In this document: piece by piece, positions 26,887-34,914 of the stretch | Position numbering within the stretch: the first letter of the stretch is position 1 | Layout of the letters: the number at the start of each line of letters is the position of its first letter | Assembly (NCBI RefSeq): GCF_025630775.1 | Contig: NZ_JAOSZE010000062.1 | Location: forward strand, 1-51,432 | Origin: Actinoplanes sp. KI2 | GTDB taxonomy: Bacteria; Actinomycetota; Actinomycetes; Mycobacteriales; Micromonosporaceae | DNA length: 51,432 nt | Direction: 5' to 3' | The notes under the pieces: model-generated | Database searches by the model: none | Told to the model about the DNA's origin: nothing | Seen by the model: the letters and a program-made list of their open reading frames with translations, nothing else | Translations under genes and position numbers: made by a program

Positions 26887-29703
26887 ATGTCACGGGCCAG
26901 TCAAGACAACACCGTCGTGGCCGGCGCTCGAAGTCGGCACCTCCCGCCGGCCACCGTCCTGGCACGTCTGAACCAGGAGCTGGACGGCCTGCGCCGGGCA
27001 CGGCGGTCGCGGTCGGTGATCGAACAGGCGAAGGGCGTGCTGATGGGCCGCCTCGGCTGCTCGGCCGACCAGGCGTTCGAGCAACTGACCCGGATCTCCC
27101 AGCAGACGAACACCAAGGTCGCCGAGGTGGCGGCCGGGCTGCTCGGCCTGACCGCGCCGGCCGCGCCTGCCACCGTGCCCGACCAGGAGTCCGCCCGGTA
27201 CCACCTGGCGTGCGCGGCGATGGCGGCGGCCCCGCATGCCGACGCGGTGGCCGAGGCCCTGCTCACCGAGGGCTTGCGGCCGCTCGGCGCGGCCGGGGTG
27301 CTGCTGGCCCGGCGGGAGGCGGACGGCACGGTCCGGCTGGTCGGGTCGTACGGTGTGCCCCGTGGCCTGGTCAGCGCGTGGCAGCGGCTTCCTTCCGGGC
27401 TGCACGTCGGTTTCCTGGCCGCGGTTGCCGAGGGCCGCCCGCTCTGGCTGACCCGCGACGAGGCCGATCGCGCCGGCCTGGACCTGCTTGGCACCTATCC
27501 GTTCCGGGCCTGCCTACCCCTGCGCCGCGGCGACCGGGTGGTGGGCGTTGCCGTCGCGGTGTGGCCCGAGGATCCCGGCCGCGACCTGCCCGGCCGGGCC
27601 CTCGTGACCGCTCTCACGGCGGCCGCCGGGCGCCGGCTCCGGCAGCTGGCCGCCGACGAACGGGTCCCGGTCGCCGCACCGGCCGCGCACTGGCTCGACG
27701 CGGTCCTGGAGGCACTCGCCGGATCCTTCGCCCTGCTCAGCCCGGTGACCGACGAGTCCGGCGCCATCGTCGACTGGCGCTTCGACAAATGCAGCCCACA
27801 GGCCCGCGACGCGATGGGCCGTCCCGCCGAGCAATTGGTCGGCCGGCGGCTGCTCGCGCTGCAGCCGCACCTGGCCGGCGGCGACATCCTGCGCGGCTAT
27901 CAGGACGTCCTGCGGACCGGGCGGCCGTTCACCCATGGCCCGGCGCGGGAGCCACTGGCCGGCCCCGGCCGCGGCGCCGGCACGACGATCTGGATCCGGG
28001 CGGCCCGGCTGGGCGACGGCATCCTGGTGACCTGGCGGCACGACGACCGGCGTACGGCGGTGCTGGAGCGGCTCCGGCTGCTGCAGGAGGTCACCGGCGC
28101 ACCGGCGGACGGCCCGCCGCCTCCCGAGGCGGCGCCCGGCCGATCCCCGACGGCGTCCGACGACGCCTCGGCCCTCGCCGACACGCTGCGGCATCTCACC
28201 GGTAAGGTCGAGCGGCTCCGACACGAGCAGCAGGTCCAAGCGCTCGTCGACCGGGCGAAAGGCCTGCTCAGTGCCCGGCTCGGCTGCTCGATCGAGGCCG
28301 CCCTCGAGCATCTGGGCGCGGTTGCCCGGCAGCGCCGGGTGAGCCTGCTGGAGGCGGCGGCTGCCGCGGTGGGTGCCGTGCTGCCGGCCGGCCCGCCGCC
28401 GGCGTCGGCCGACGAGGACTTCCACCCGGAGATCTACCTCGGCGCCGCGCACCCGTCCGGGCAGCCTTTCCTGGCCGCGGTCGAACCCGGCGAACAGGTG
28501 CTGGCGGAACTGCGGGGCGCCACCGACGGCGACGGGGTGGCATCGATCCTGTGGGCCGCCGGGCTGCGCCGGCTGGGTGCCCACGCGGTCGTGCTGGGTG
28601 TGCTGGAGCCGGACGGCGCCGTGCGGCTGGCCGGCTCGTACGGCCTGCCGGCCGACCTGATCGGCACGTGGCGCCGCACGCCGAGCTCGCTCAATGTCCC
28701 CTACCTGCGCGCGGTGGCCACCGACCAGCCGCTGTGGATCACCCGCCGGGAGGCGGCCGCCCACGGCTACCAACTGCTCGGCGCCGGAGAGCGCCGGGCC
28801 TGCCTGCCGCTGCACGAGGCCGGCCGGATCTTCGGCGTCGCGTCGATCCTCTGGCCCGAACCGGCCCGGCTGGACGACCGGACCCGGACCGAGGTCACCG
28901 CGCTGGCCGAGGCGGCCGGCCGGCGACTGTCCGAACTGCTGCGCGCGGCCCCGCACGGATCCGCGGCCTCGCCGGCGGCGCACTGGGCCGAGATTGTCGT
29001 CGGTGCGCTGCCGCCCTGTTACGCGCTGCTTCGCCCGGTGCGTGACCGGGCCGGCGAGGTGACCGACTGGCGGTTCGAGATCTGCAGCCCGGGCACCGTC
29101 GATGTCGCCGGGCGGACCCCGGACGAGATCGTGGGCCGCCATCTGCACGAGCTCTACCCGCACGTGCTCACCACCGGAATCGCGGACGGCTACCGGGCGG
29201 CGATGCGGTCCGGCACCTCCGCCGGTTGGGGACCGGCCGAGTTCGACATCGAGACGGCCTCGGGTCCGGTTCCCGTCACGATGAGCGGACGGGCAGCGCG
29301 GTTCGGCGACGGCCTGCTCGTCCACTGGCGCCGCGAGCGGGACGACGACCTCGACCGGCGAGTGCGGCAGCTCGAGGAGGCCACCGGCACCGGCTGGGCC
29401 GAGTGGGACCTCGCCGGCGGCGACGCGGTCTGGTCCGCGGCGGTCTACGACCTGCTGCGCCGCGATCCGCGACGTGGCCCGGTCAAGCTGGGCGCGCTGC
29501 GCCGGTACGTCGATCCCAAGGATGAGACGCTGATGATCGACGCCGTGCGGCGGCTCACCCGCCTCAAGCACCCGGTCGATGTCGTAGTGCCGCTGCGGCG
29601 CAACGGCACGGTGACGCCGATCCGGTTCGCCGCCCGGCCATCGCTCGACGGGCAGGGCCGGGTGGCCGTGGTTCGAGCGGTCTTCCAGCGCCTCGGTGAC
29701 TGA
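26887..29703 (+). CDS. tandem ANTAR-GAF-PAS regulatory protein (938 aa)
   Basis: Multidomain signalling protein built from an internal duplication. ANTAR 1 is about residues 25-87 ('VIEQAKGVLMGRLGCSADQA'), GAF 1 105-255, PAS 1 265-400 ('WRFDKCSPQARDAMGRP'). ANTAR 2 is 440-500 ('LVDRAKGLLSARLGCSIEAA'), GAF 2 520-690, PAS 2 700-835 ('WRFEICSPGTVDVAGRTPDE'), and a third PAS-like domain runs 845-938. ANTAR domains bind paired RNA hairpins and prevent transcription termination; having two with sensor domains between them is unusual, since one ANTAR usually ends a protein. ATG 26887 begins the first recognisable domain. It is divergent from formate dehydrogenase and convergent with the sigma-STAS gene. 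No HisKA or kinase motifs. Domain calls are by pattern. Confidence 0.82.
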   Translation: MSRASQDNTVVAGARSRHLPPATVLARLNQELDGLRRARRSRSVIEQAKGVLMGRLGCSADQAFEQLTRISQQTNTKVAEVAAGLLGLTAPAAPATVPDQESARYHLACAAMAAAPHADAVAEALLTEGLRPLGAAGVLLARREADGTVRLVGSYGVPRGLVSAWQRLPSGLHVGFLAAVAEGRPLWLTRDEADRAGLDLLGTYPFRACLPLRRGDRVVGVAVAVWPEDPGRDLPGRALVTALTAAAGRRLRQLAADERVPVAAPAAHWLDAVLEALAGSFALLSPVTDESGAIVDWRFDKCSPQARDAMGRPAEQLVGRRLLALQPHLAGGDILRGYQDVLRTGRPFTHGPAREPLAGPGRGAGTTIWIRAARLGDGILVTWRHDDRRTAVLERLRLLQEVTGAPADGPPPPEAAPGRSPTASDDASALADTLRHLTGKVERLRHEQQVQALVDRAKGLLSARLGCSIEAALEHLGAVARQRRVSLLEAAAAAVGAVLPAGPPPASADEDFHPEIYLGAAHPSGQPFLAAVEPGEQVLAELRGATDGDGVASILWAAGLRRLGAHAVVLGVLEPDGAVRLAGSYGLPADLIGTWRRTPSSLNVPYLRAVATDQPLWITRREAAAHGYQLLGAGERRACLPLHEAGRIFGVASILWPEPARLDDRTRTEVTALAEAAGRRLSELLRAAPHGSAASPAAHWAEIVVGALPPCYALLRPVRDRAGEVTDWRFEICSPGTVDVAGRTPDEIVGRHLHELYPHVLTTGIADGYRAAMRSGTSAGWGPAEFDIETASGPVPVTMSGRAARFGDGLLVHWRRERDDDLDRRVRQLEEATGTGWAEWDLAGGDAVWSAAVYDLLRRDPRRGPVKLGALRRYVDPKDETLMIDAVRRLTRLKHPVDVVVPLRRNGTVTPIRFAARPSLDGQGRVAVVRAVFQRLGD

Positions 29704-30894
29704 TGTCCTCTTCGTGCCGGCCAAAGGCGCACGCGTCACCGGCCGGTCGGCGACACTGTCGGCGGTGCAGCGGCAGGCGAACAGCCGGTGCAGGCCGAGG
29801 CGGCGGAACAGGTCGAACAGCTCGGCCGGAATGTTGATCACCACGAGGATGGTGCCGCTGTGGCCGCCGGCCCGGTACGCGTCGACCAGCGCCCGGATCA
29901 GCGGGCCGTCGGCGGCGCCCAGCCCGGCCAGGTCGACGACCAGACGCCCGGGCCGCACCCGCACGGCGGTGTCGACCAGCACGTCGCGCAGGTGCGCGGC
30001 AGCGCGGGTGTCCAGGTCGCCGCGGACCGAGATCAGCGCCGCCGCCTGTCCGACATGGATGCCGACCGCCGGGCCGGCCGCGACCGGAACGCCGTCGGCC
30101 TCCCCCTCGAGCCGCCGTCGCAGCGACTGCAGTGTCCGCTGCAGCAGGCGGGAGACGTTCATCTGCGACATGCCGAGGTCCCGGCCGATCTGCTGCTGAG
30201 TGGCGTCGCCGAAGAAGTACCGGGTCAGGATGTAACGCTCCCGCTCGGGCAGCCGGAGCACCAGTTCACGCAGGGCTACCCGGTCGGCGGCCAGCGCCAG
30301 AAGCCGGTCGTCGTCCCCGATAAGGTCGAGGCGCTCGGTGCCCTCGCCGTCGGCCGACACCGGCGTGTTCAGCGATGCAGGATCGTACGCGTTCCCCGCC
30401 GCCAAGGCCTCGATGACCTCGGCGGGATCCATCCTCAGGTCGGCGGCGAGGTCCGCCACGGTCGGCGTCCGTCGCAGCCGATGCGTCAGCGCCGCGCGGG
30501 CCTGGGACAGCTCGAGGTGCCGTTCCTGTAGTGCCCGGCCGACGTGCACGGCCCACCCGTTGTCGCGGAAATGCTTCCGGAGCTCGCCCAGCACGGTCGG
30601 AATCAGGTACGCGAAGAACGGCTTGCCCAGTCCAAGGTCGAAGCCGTTGACCGCCTTGACGAGCGCCACCGCGGCGACCTGGGCAAGGTCGTCGTCGGAC
30701 TGGCCGCGGTTGCGGTAGCGGTGCGCCAGGCGGGTGGCAAACGGCAGGTTGAGCTCCACGATCCGGGCCCGGATCCGCCGCTCCCACTCCGACCCGCTCC
30801 CGTCCTGCAGTGCCGCGAAGAGCGCCGCGGTGGCCGTCTCGACGGCGTCGACCGGGTGCCTTCTCGGCTCGCGAACTGCACAGTTGGTTGTCAC
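27514..30894 (-). CDS. SigB/F/G-family sigma factor fused to a STAS domain, copy 1 (3' end uncertain)
   Basis: Residues 45-120 are sigma region 2 ('NLPFATRLAHRYRNRGQ', 'GFDLGLGKPFFAYLIPTVLG'), 135-180 region 3, 215-264 region 4 ('YILTRYFFGDATQQQIGRDL', then the recognition helix 'MSQMNVSRLLQRTLQSL'). Residues 283-375 form a STAS domain ('LISVRGDLDTRAAAHLRDVL'), with 'GAADGPLIRAL' where antagonists have a phosphorylatable Ser. Recognisable sequence ends near 29767, but no in-frame stop comes until 27514, so the frame runs 2.2 kb antisense through the ANTAR gene. A stop at 29738-29736 in a neighbouring frame suggests an indel, and the real protein is probably near 385 residues. GTG 30894 has GGGGGA upstream. 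Paralogue at 41813. Confidence 0.72.
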   Translation of the reverse strand: MTTNCAVREPRRHPVDAVETATAALFAALQDGSGSEWERRIRARIVELNLPFATRLAHRYRNRGQSDDDLAQVAAVALVKAVNGFDLGLGKPFFAYLIPTVLGELRKHFRDNGWAVHVGRALQERHLELSQARAALTHRLRRTPTVADLAADLRMDPAEVIEALAAGNAYDPASLNTPVSADGEGTERLDLIGDDDRLLALAADRVALRELVLRLPERERYILTRYFFGDATQQQIGRDLGMSQMNVSRLLQRTLQSLRRRLEGEADGVPVAAGPAVGIHVGQAAALISVRGDLDTRAAAHLRDVLVDTAVRVRPGRLVVDLAGLGAADGPLIRALVDAYRAGGHSGTILVVINIPAELFDLFRRLGLHRLFACRCTADSVADRPVTRAPLAGTKRTSVTEALEDRSNHGHPALPVERWPGGEPDRRHRAVAPQRHYDIDRVLEAGEPPHGVDHQRLILGIDVPAQRAQLDRATSRIAAQQVVDRRGPDRVAAGEVPLGPAGAGGLLELPHSPVEVVVPLAAPVDEQAVAEPRCPSAHRDGNRTRGRLDVELGRSPTGGGAGPHRRPVAVRDSGGEHVRVELVQMAAHDLVRGPPGDIDGARAADLEPPVGHLAGPVTHRAKQRVTGRQRTDDNLGPVRRRRGRGSVRGRAQQFGQSPAGRLGQRGDLGPGPVVQPGRFGPEDRRDAEDPAGLVQRQAGPALSGAEQLVAVGGRLPAGDPQRLVGGHRAQVGDIERARRAAPRADQVGRQAVRAGQPHGAVRLQHTQHDRVGTQPAQPGGPQDRCHPVAVGGAPQFRQHLFAGFDRGQERLPGRVRGAEVDLRVEVLVGRRRRRAGRQHGTHRGSRRLQQAHPALPGNRAQMLEGGLDRAAEPGTEQAFRPVDERLDLLLVSEPLDLTGEMPQRVGEGRGVVGRRRGSAGRRLGRRRAVRRCAGDLLQQPEPLQHRRTPVVVPPGHQDAVAQPGRPDPDRRAGAAAGAGQWLPRRAMGERPPGPQDVLIAAQDVAAGQVRLQREQPPADQLLGGTAHRVAGLWAAFVEAPVDDGAGLVGHRAEQGEGSGECLQDRVEPVRGRCGDRDPFVGGQLPEPAPGGRRESGHEGPAGQVAAGILGPHRDGNAHHPVAAAQG

Positions 30895-31060
30895 ACGTCC
30901 CCCAACGGCGTCGTTGGCGGCCCCGACCGAAGGGTCGCGCCGCGCAGAATGAACCGACAAGCCGGCGAGATGCCAGCTCTGTTCGGCTCGCCCGTCAGGT
31001 GGGTTCGACGAACCCGTGGCGCCGTAGTCTCGACGCCGCGCGCGAGTAACCGGACAGCAA

Positions 31061-31109
31061 GTGCCCCGCCCCTGCGGGACTAAACCTCGGTCTCGTAGGG
31101 GCGGGGCGG
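31061..31109 (-). terminator. strong hairpin between SPW gene 1 and sigma-STAS gene 1
   Basis: GCCCCGCCCCT (31063-31073) pairs perfectly with AGGGGCGGGGC (31097-31107), and the inner bases (GCGGGAC / GTCTCGT) extend the stem with G-U pairs. It lies 20 nt after the SPW stop and before the sigma gene, so it probably ends or attenuates SPW transcripts. No T-run is present. Confidence 0.6.
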
Positions 31110-31129
31110 TGACGGGCGCAACGACCGTC

Positions 31130-31588
31130 TCAGCTGGCGCGCCGGGCCGTGGTCGTGGCGCGCGACCCCGCGGACAGGATCATGGCCGCGGCGATCCCGA
31201 CCAGCGCGATCACGCCACCGGTGATGACGTTGTTGATCACGAGTCCGGCGGTCGCGCCGCCCTGCAGGATCACCCACTGCGAGATCACCACCCAGGCGCC
31301 GATCACGGCGGTCGCCCAGCTCAACCGGACCATCCGGATCGGCGCGAGGGTCAGCCCCAGCGCGATCACGCCGACCGCGATGCCCAGGATCAGGTTGTTG
31401 CGCATCACGTCGGGCGCGGTCGTGTTGAAGTGGATCACCCACGGCGAGATCGCCAGCCACAACCCGGCCAGCAGCACGACGCCATCAGTGATCACCGCCG
31501 GCCCGCTGGCCGACACCCGTTCGTAGCGCTCCCGCATCTCGAGGAGATCGGGATGGTCCGCCATCGCGTACCGCGACGTTTCCGTCAT
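31130..31588 (-). CDS. SPW-repeat membrane protein, copy 1 (152 aa)
   Basis: Four-helix membrane protein of the SPW family: 'LLAGLWLAISPWVIHFN' near 40-60 supplies the ISPW signature, and the repeat appears again as 'TAVIGAWVVISQWVILQG' near 100. Before it is a conserved soluble segment, 'MADHPDLLEMRERYERVSAS'. ATG 31588 is 8 nt after AGGAGG. The copy at 41099 is largely the same. Both lie directly upstream of a sigma-STAS gene with a terminator hairpin between, and both have a GTTAC..GGGTAG promoter, so they probably share a regulon. The molecular role of SPW proteins is unknown. Confidence 0.85.
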   Translation of the reverse strand: MTETSRYAMADHPDLLEMRERYERVSASGPAVITDGVVLLAGLWLAISPWVIHFNTTAPDVMRNNLILGIAVGVIALGLTLAPIRMVRLSWATAVIGAWVVISQWVILQGGATAGLVINNVITGGVIALVGIAAAMILSAGSRATTTARRAS

Positions 31589-31624
31589 TTCACTCACCTC
31601 CTGTGAGGATGGAACAGAACGTCC

Positions 31625-31648
31625 CTACCCACCGGATGCCTGCGTAAC
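31625..31648 (-). promoter_or_regulatory. SigB/F-like promoter candidate for SPW gene 1
   Basis: Minus strand GTTAC (31648-31644), 13 nt, GGGTAG (31630-31625), about 36 nt before ATG 31588. The second SPW gene has the same elements with a 14-nt spacer, at nearly the same distance from its start. Confidence 0.5.
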
Positions 31649-31695
31649 AGTCGCCGATACATTGCTCCGGCGACATCCGCCACACCGAGCCCCGG

Positions 31696-32757
31696 TCAAC
31701 GGGTGAGCAGCAGCAACGCGCCAGCCGAAACGAGGCCGCCGGCCGCGGCAACCGCCCCGGCTGCGATCGTGGCCCGCCAGCCCAGCGCCCGCCCCATCAG
31801 CACCATCCCCGGGATACCAACCGCCGGCAACGTAACCAGAAGGGCGCCGATCGCGCCGGTGGCTCGCCCGGACAGCGCGAGTCCCAGCAGGATCGGAATC
31901 TCCCCCGCGGTCGATATCGCCACGAGGGTGCCAGCGACCGCTGCGACCAGCACCACCACCGCGACCGGGCCGAGCCGGCCCTCGATCGGGAAAAGCCACC
32001 CCCGGAAAGCGCCCAGCAGCAGAACGACCAGCACGTATTCCGGCACCAGGACCAACGACAGTCGCAGCAGGGCGGCGAGATAGCGGCGCGGCGACGGCAG
32101 CGGATCGTCGGCCTCGTCGGGCAACAGGAGTTGAGACGATGACCGGGTCTCAGCGAGCCGCGCGGTCAGCGCCGCTCCGCCGGCCACGACGAGCGTTCCG
32201 ACCGCCACCCGCACTGCCGTCCACAGTCAGGGCGCGACCAGCAGCAAGAACACGATCACGGCCGGGTTGAGCAGCGGGTTGCCCAGCCAGTAGGCCATGA
32301 CGGCGGCGGTCGACACGCCTGGCGCCGCATGCTGACCGCTACCGGCGCGGTGCAGCACGTGCACATCATCGACGGCGTCGCGGCGACCGCGCCGGCGATC
32401 GCCGAGCGCAGATGCCCCGCCGGCTCAGAACGCGCCGTAGCTGCGACCGAGGCACAGGGTCTGCGGGGCGGCGGCGATCAGCAGGGCGGCCACGAGCGCC
32501 CACCACACCACGCGCAGGTACGACGAGGCGAAGCTGGTCGCCGCCGGCCACGACGGGGCGGCACCCGGGTGGACACCGCCGACGGTGAGAATGCTGGAGC
32601 CGGGCCACGTGCGTTGGCCGGCGAGGCCGGGCACCTTACCGGCGTACGGCAACCACTTGGCCCACAACAACAGCGCTACGGCGACAACGGCCGCGCCGAA
32701 CAGGCCCACCAAACGAGCCCGCCGGGACACGGCGACCCGCACACTCGACTCGGTCAT
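31696..32757 (-). pseudogene. permease (YraQ/DUF318-type) pseudogene
   Basis: A metal- or arsenic-permease-like membrane protein is recognisable across four frame segments. The N-terminus is from ATG 32757 ('AKWLPYAGKVPGLAGQRTWP', 'APSWPAATSFASSYLRVVWW'). Then come 'RSQLRRVLSRRG', 'LRSAIAGAVAATPSMMCTCC' with 'TAPVAVSMRRQ', and 'GVSTAAVMAYWLGNPLLNPA'. The last frame is cut by an in-frame TGA at 32229-32227 where Trp is expected ('VAP-stop-LWTAVRVAVG') and resumes to 'STAGEIPILLGLALSG'. At least three frameshifts plus a nonsense change make it inactive. Confidence 0.75.
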
Positions 32758-32836
32758 TCGCACTCCACGATGGCGGTCATCGGGCGCGTCTACCCCGCCG
32801 TCCGGCAGATACGCAGGCGAGATCGAGGCTTCTCGG

Positions 32837-33367
32837 TCAGTTCTTCGACTCGCACCGATGGGCGTACCAAGTGCCGGCGACAACCACGGTGATCGCCGAG
32901 CCCACGAATGCCAGCGACGGCACCGGGCCGCCCACCGCCATTCCGACAGCCAGGCCGCCCCACATCACCGCCAGCAGGACGAGCGTCCACCACACCCGAG
33001 CACGGGACCGGATCCGCGCCAGCGGCGCCCACTGATCCGGCACTTCGGCGACGAGTTCGACGAACGCGTCGGCCGGTCGCTCGTCCACCGCGTCGGGGGA
33101 CACGCTCAACGCGTTGCACACGTCGAACGTGCCCCTCGTGCGCCGGGCCAGCTCGCCGGCGGTCCGCCGGACATGCCAGGAGCGGACCGTGCCGTGCAGC
33201 AGAACGACCTTGTTCTGTGCCGCGACCCGGACCGCCTCCCGGTTGGTGCGGAAGTCGGCCGCCAGCGACCGGACCACCGCCAGCGCCAGCCGCCGATCGC
33301 GGTCCGCGTCCGCCGATGACCCCGCACGCCGATGTGCGAAGAAGTTGTCATCCGGTACTGGCTGCAC
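32837..33367 (-). CDS. BON-domain protein with two C-terminal membrane helices (176 aa)
   Basis: Residues about 28-95 form a BON domain ('VRVAAQNKVVLLHGTVRSWH' and 'CNALSVSPD'), a fold thought to bind membranes or lipids. Two helices follow at about 122-142 and 147-167. GTG 33367 is preceded by GGGGGAG and is followed by QPVPDDNFFAHRR. The frame is open further upstream, but that sequence is the remnant region below. It lies downstream of the GH15-glucose dehydrogenase genes. Envelope stress is a reasonable guess only. Confidence 0.75.
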   Translation of the reverse strand: MQPVPDDNFFAHRRAGSSADADRDRRLALAVVRSLAADFRTNREAVRVAAQNKVVLLHGTVRSWHVRRTAGELARRTRGTFDVCNALSVSPDAVDERPADAFVELVAEVPDQWAPLARIRSRARVWWTLVLLAVMWGGLAVGMAVGGPVPSLAFVGSAITVVVAGTWYAHRCESKN

Positions 33368-33699
33368 CGCTCCCCCTTTCCCGCCGCGCTCGCGTCGCCC
33401 GAAAAGAGCGAAACGTCCGCGGCGGACGTGGACCGCGGACGCTTCGGGCCGGCCGTCGACCGCCACCGCACCTACCCGCCCGCACGCGAGATATAGCCGG
33501 GCGCCTTGAGCCTTGTATTGGACCGCCACGGAGGTAAGGGGCTGCAGGGCGCCGGTGGTCACGATGGTGTCCTGTCTGGTGAGCCGGACGGGAGCGGTCG
33601 CTGGGTGATGGGTGCCTGGTGGGGGTTGAGGATTAGTTGTTGGCGGCGGCGTCGGGTGGTCAGAGCCCACGCCCAGGTGGCTAGGACGGCGGCGCTGGA
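33368..33699. other. intergenic stretch of unknown origin
   Basis: No supported gene. It separates the BON gene from the NADH-dehydrogenase remnant and looks inserted, because the dehydrogenase frame loses all similarity on entering it. On the minus strand a segment reading 'ALTTRRRRQQLILNPHQAP' (near 33590-33680) has the feel of a transposase tail, but I could not confirm a family or terminal repeats. Confidence 0.35.
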
Positions 33700-33856
33700 A
33701 CAGATGGTGGTTGGCCCGGTCGATGACCACGACGTCCGCCGCAGTGTGGCGTAGGCCGCGAGCAACGCGCAGGCCGCCGAAGCCACCACCGACCACGACG
33801 ACCCGGGGGCGCCCGGGCGATACGGTGAACACGTCGGTCCGGCGAGAGGTCGTCAT
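33700..33856 (-). pseudogene. N-terminal fragment of a type II NADH dehydrogenase-like flavoprotein
   Basis: From ATG 33856 (ATGA overlap with the glucose dehydrogenase stop) the frame encodes 'RPRVVVVGGGFGGLRVARGL' and 'DVVVIDRANHHLFQ', the FAD Rossmann motif and following strand of NDH-2-type oxidoreductases. Similarity stops abruptly after NHHLFQ; the NAD-binding domain is absent. It is probably a truncated remnant that once followed glucose dehydrogenase in the operon. Confidence 0.7.
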
Positions 33857-34914
33857 GACGGGCTGCCGCCGAGGGCGATGACGACCTTGACGTCCTCGTC
33901 GCCGGCGGTGAACGCGTCGGCGGCCCGTTGCAGGGGGACGCGGCGGGTGACGAGTCGGGTGAGCCAACCGATGTCGGCCTTGGCGAGGGCGTGCGCCGCG
34001 GCGGTGTAGTGGCCGAGGTTGGCGTTGACCGAGCCGATCACCACGTCGTTCTCCAGCACGATCTCCCGGTTCGTCGAGCCGATGTCCACCGAGATCTTGT
34101 GCCCGGGCGACGAGACCCCGGTCAGGCAGACGATGCCGTACGGGGCCGTATTGGCCATGGCCGCCAGGACGACCGAGCCGACGCCGGTGGCCTCGATGAC
34201 GACGTCCGGGTGTAGTTTCCCGGCGACCGTGTCGACATCTTCGCTGTGGTAGGTGGCGCCGAGGTCGCGGACCAACTGTGGCTTGGGGCCGTCGGTGACG
34301 CGGTCCAGGACATGGACGTCCAGGCCGCGTTGCGCGCCGAGCAGCGCCGCGAGGAGGCCGATGGGGCCGGCGCCGGTGATCAGCGCGGTCTTGGGCTCGA
34401 ACCAGGCGCGGGAGCCGACCGCCTCGACCTCGGCCCACGCCTTGGCGACCACGGAGGTCGGTTCCATCAGCATTCCCACCTCGGCCAGGTGCGGATCGAG
34501 TTTGACCCCGTAGTCGACCTCGACGGTCCACACCTGCGAGGCGTAGCCGTGGCGCTGCTTGATGCCGCGCTCGGTGTAGCGGCCGTTGCGGCACATGTCG
34601 AACTGTCCGTGCGCGCAGGCGCCGCAGGGCACCGGGTCGGGTCGGCGTACCACTCCGACAACCAGGTCACCGGCGGTAAAGCCGCTGCCGGTCGGTGCGC
34701 TGCGTACGCGGCCGAGGGATTCGTGGCCGATGATCAGCCGGTCGCTACCGGATGGTGCCCACCCGTAGTCACCACGGGCGATCTCCTTGTCGGTGCCGCA
34801 CACTCCGACGGCGAGGCCGTCGACGAGCAGTTCGCCGTCGCCCTGGACGGGCTCGGGGACATCGGTGACCTCGAGGGATCCGGCCTGCAGGGGTATGACG
34901 GTCAGGGCGCGCAT
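33853..34914 (-). CDS. glucose 1-dehydrogenase-like zinc alcohol dehydrogenase (353 aa)
   Basis: Medium-chain dehydrogenase of the glucose dehydrogenase subgroup, converting glucose to gluconolactone with NAD(P). Catalytic zinc contexts are 'VCGTDKEIARGDYG' (Cys about 39) and 'IIGHESLGRV' (His/Glu about 66). A structural-zinc-like Cys group is in 'CGACAHGQFDMCRNGRY'. The nucleotide fold is 'ALITGAGPIGLLAALLGAQR' near 183. ATG 34914 overlaps the GH15 stop by one base, so glucose released by that enzyme may be its substrate. Product gluconate could feed the gluconate-2-dehydrogenase-type proteins at 3.6-5.8 kb. Confidence 0.87.
   Translation of the reverse strand: MRALTVIPLQAGSLEVTDVPEPVQGDGELLVDGLAVGVCGTDKEIARGDYGWAPSGSDRLIIGHESLGRVRSAPTGSGFTAGDLVVGVVRRPDPVPCGACAHGQFDMCRNGRYTERGIKQRHGYASQVWTVEVDYGVKLDPHLAEVGMLMEPTSVVAKAWAEVEAVGSRAWFEPKTALITGAGPIGLLAALLGAQRGLDVHVLDRVTDGPKPQLVRDLGATYHSEDVDTVAGKLHPDVVIEATGVGSVVLAAMANTAPYGIVCLTGVSSPGHKISVDIGSTNREIVLENDVVIGSVNANLGHYTAAAHALAKADIGWLTRLVTRRVPLQRAADAFTAGDEDVKVVIALGGSPS

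Noticed and set aside
30895..30960. TTG at 30960 as the start of sigma-STAS gene 1
   Set aside because: It would add 22 residues absent from the paralogue; GTG 30894 has a GGGGGA site at proper distance.
30961..31129. Possible riboswitch or structured leader before sigma-STAS gene 1
   Set aside because: The only strong structure is the hairpin at 31061-31109, best explained as a terminator of the SPW gene; no known riboswitch core seen.
32227..32229. The in-frame TGA in the permease as another selenocysteine codon
   Set aside because: There is no SECIS-like hairpin after it, Trp is expected at this position, and the same gene has several frameshifts, so it is a nonsense mutation.
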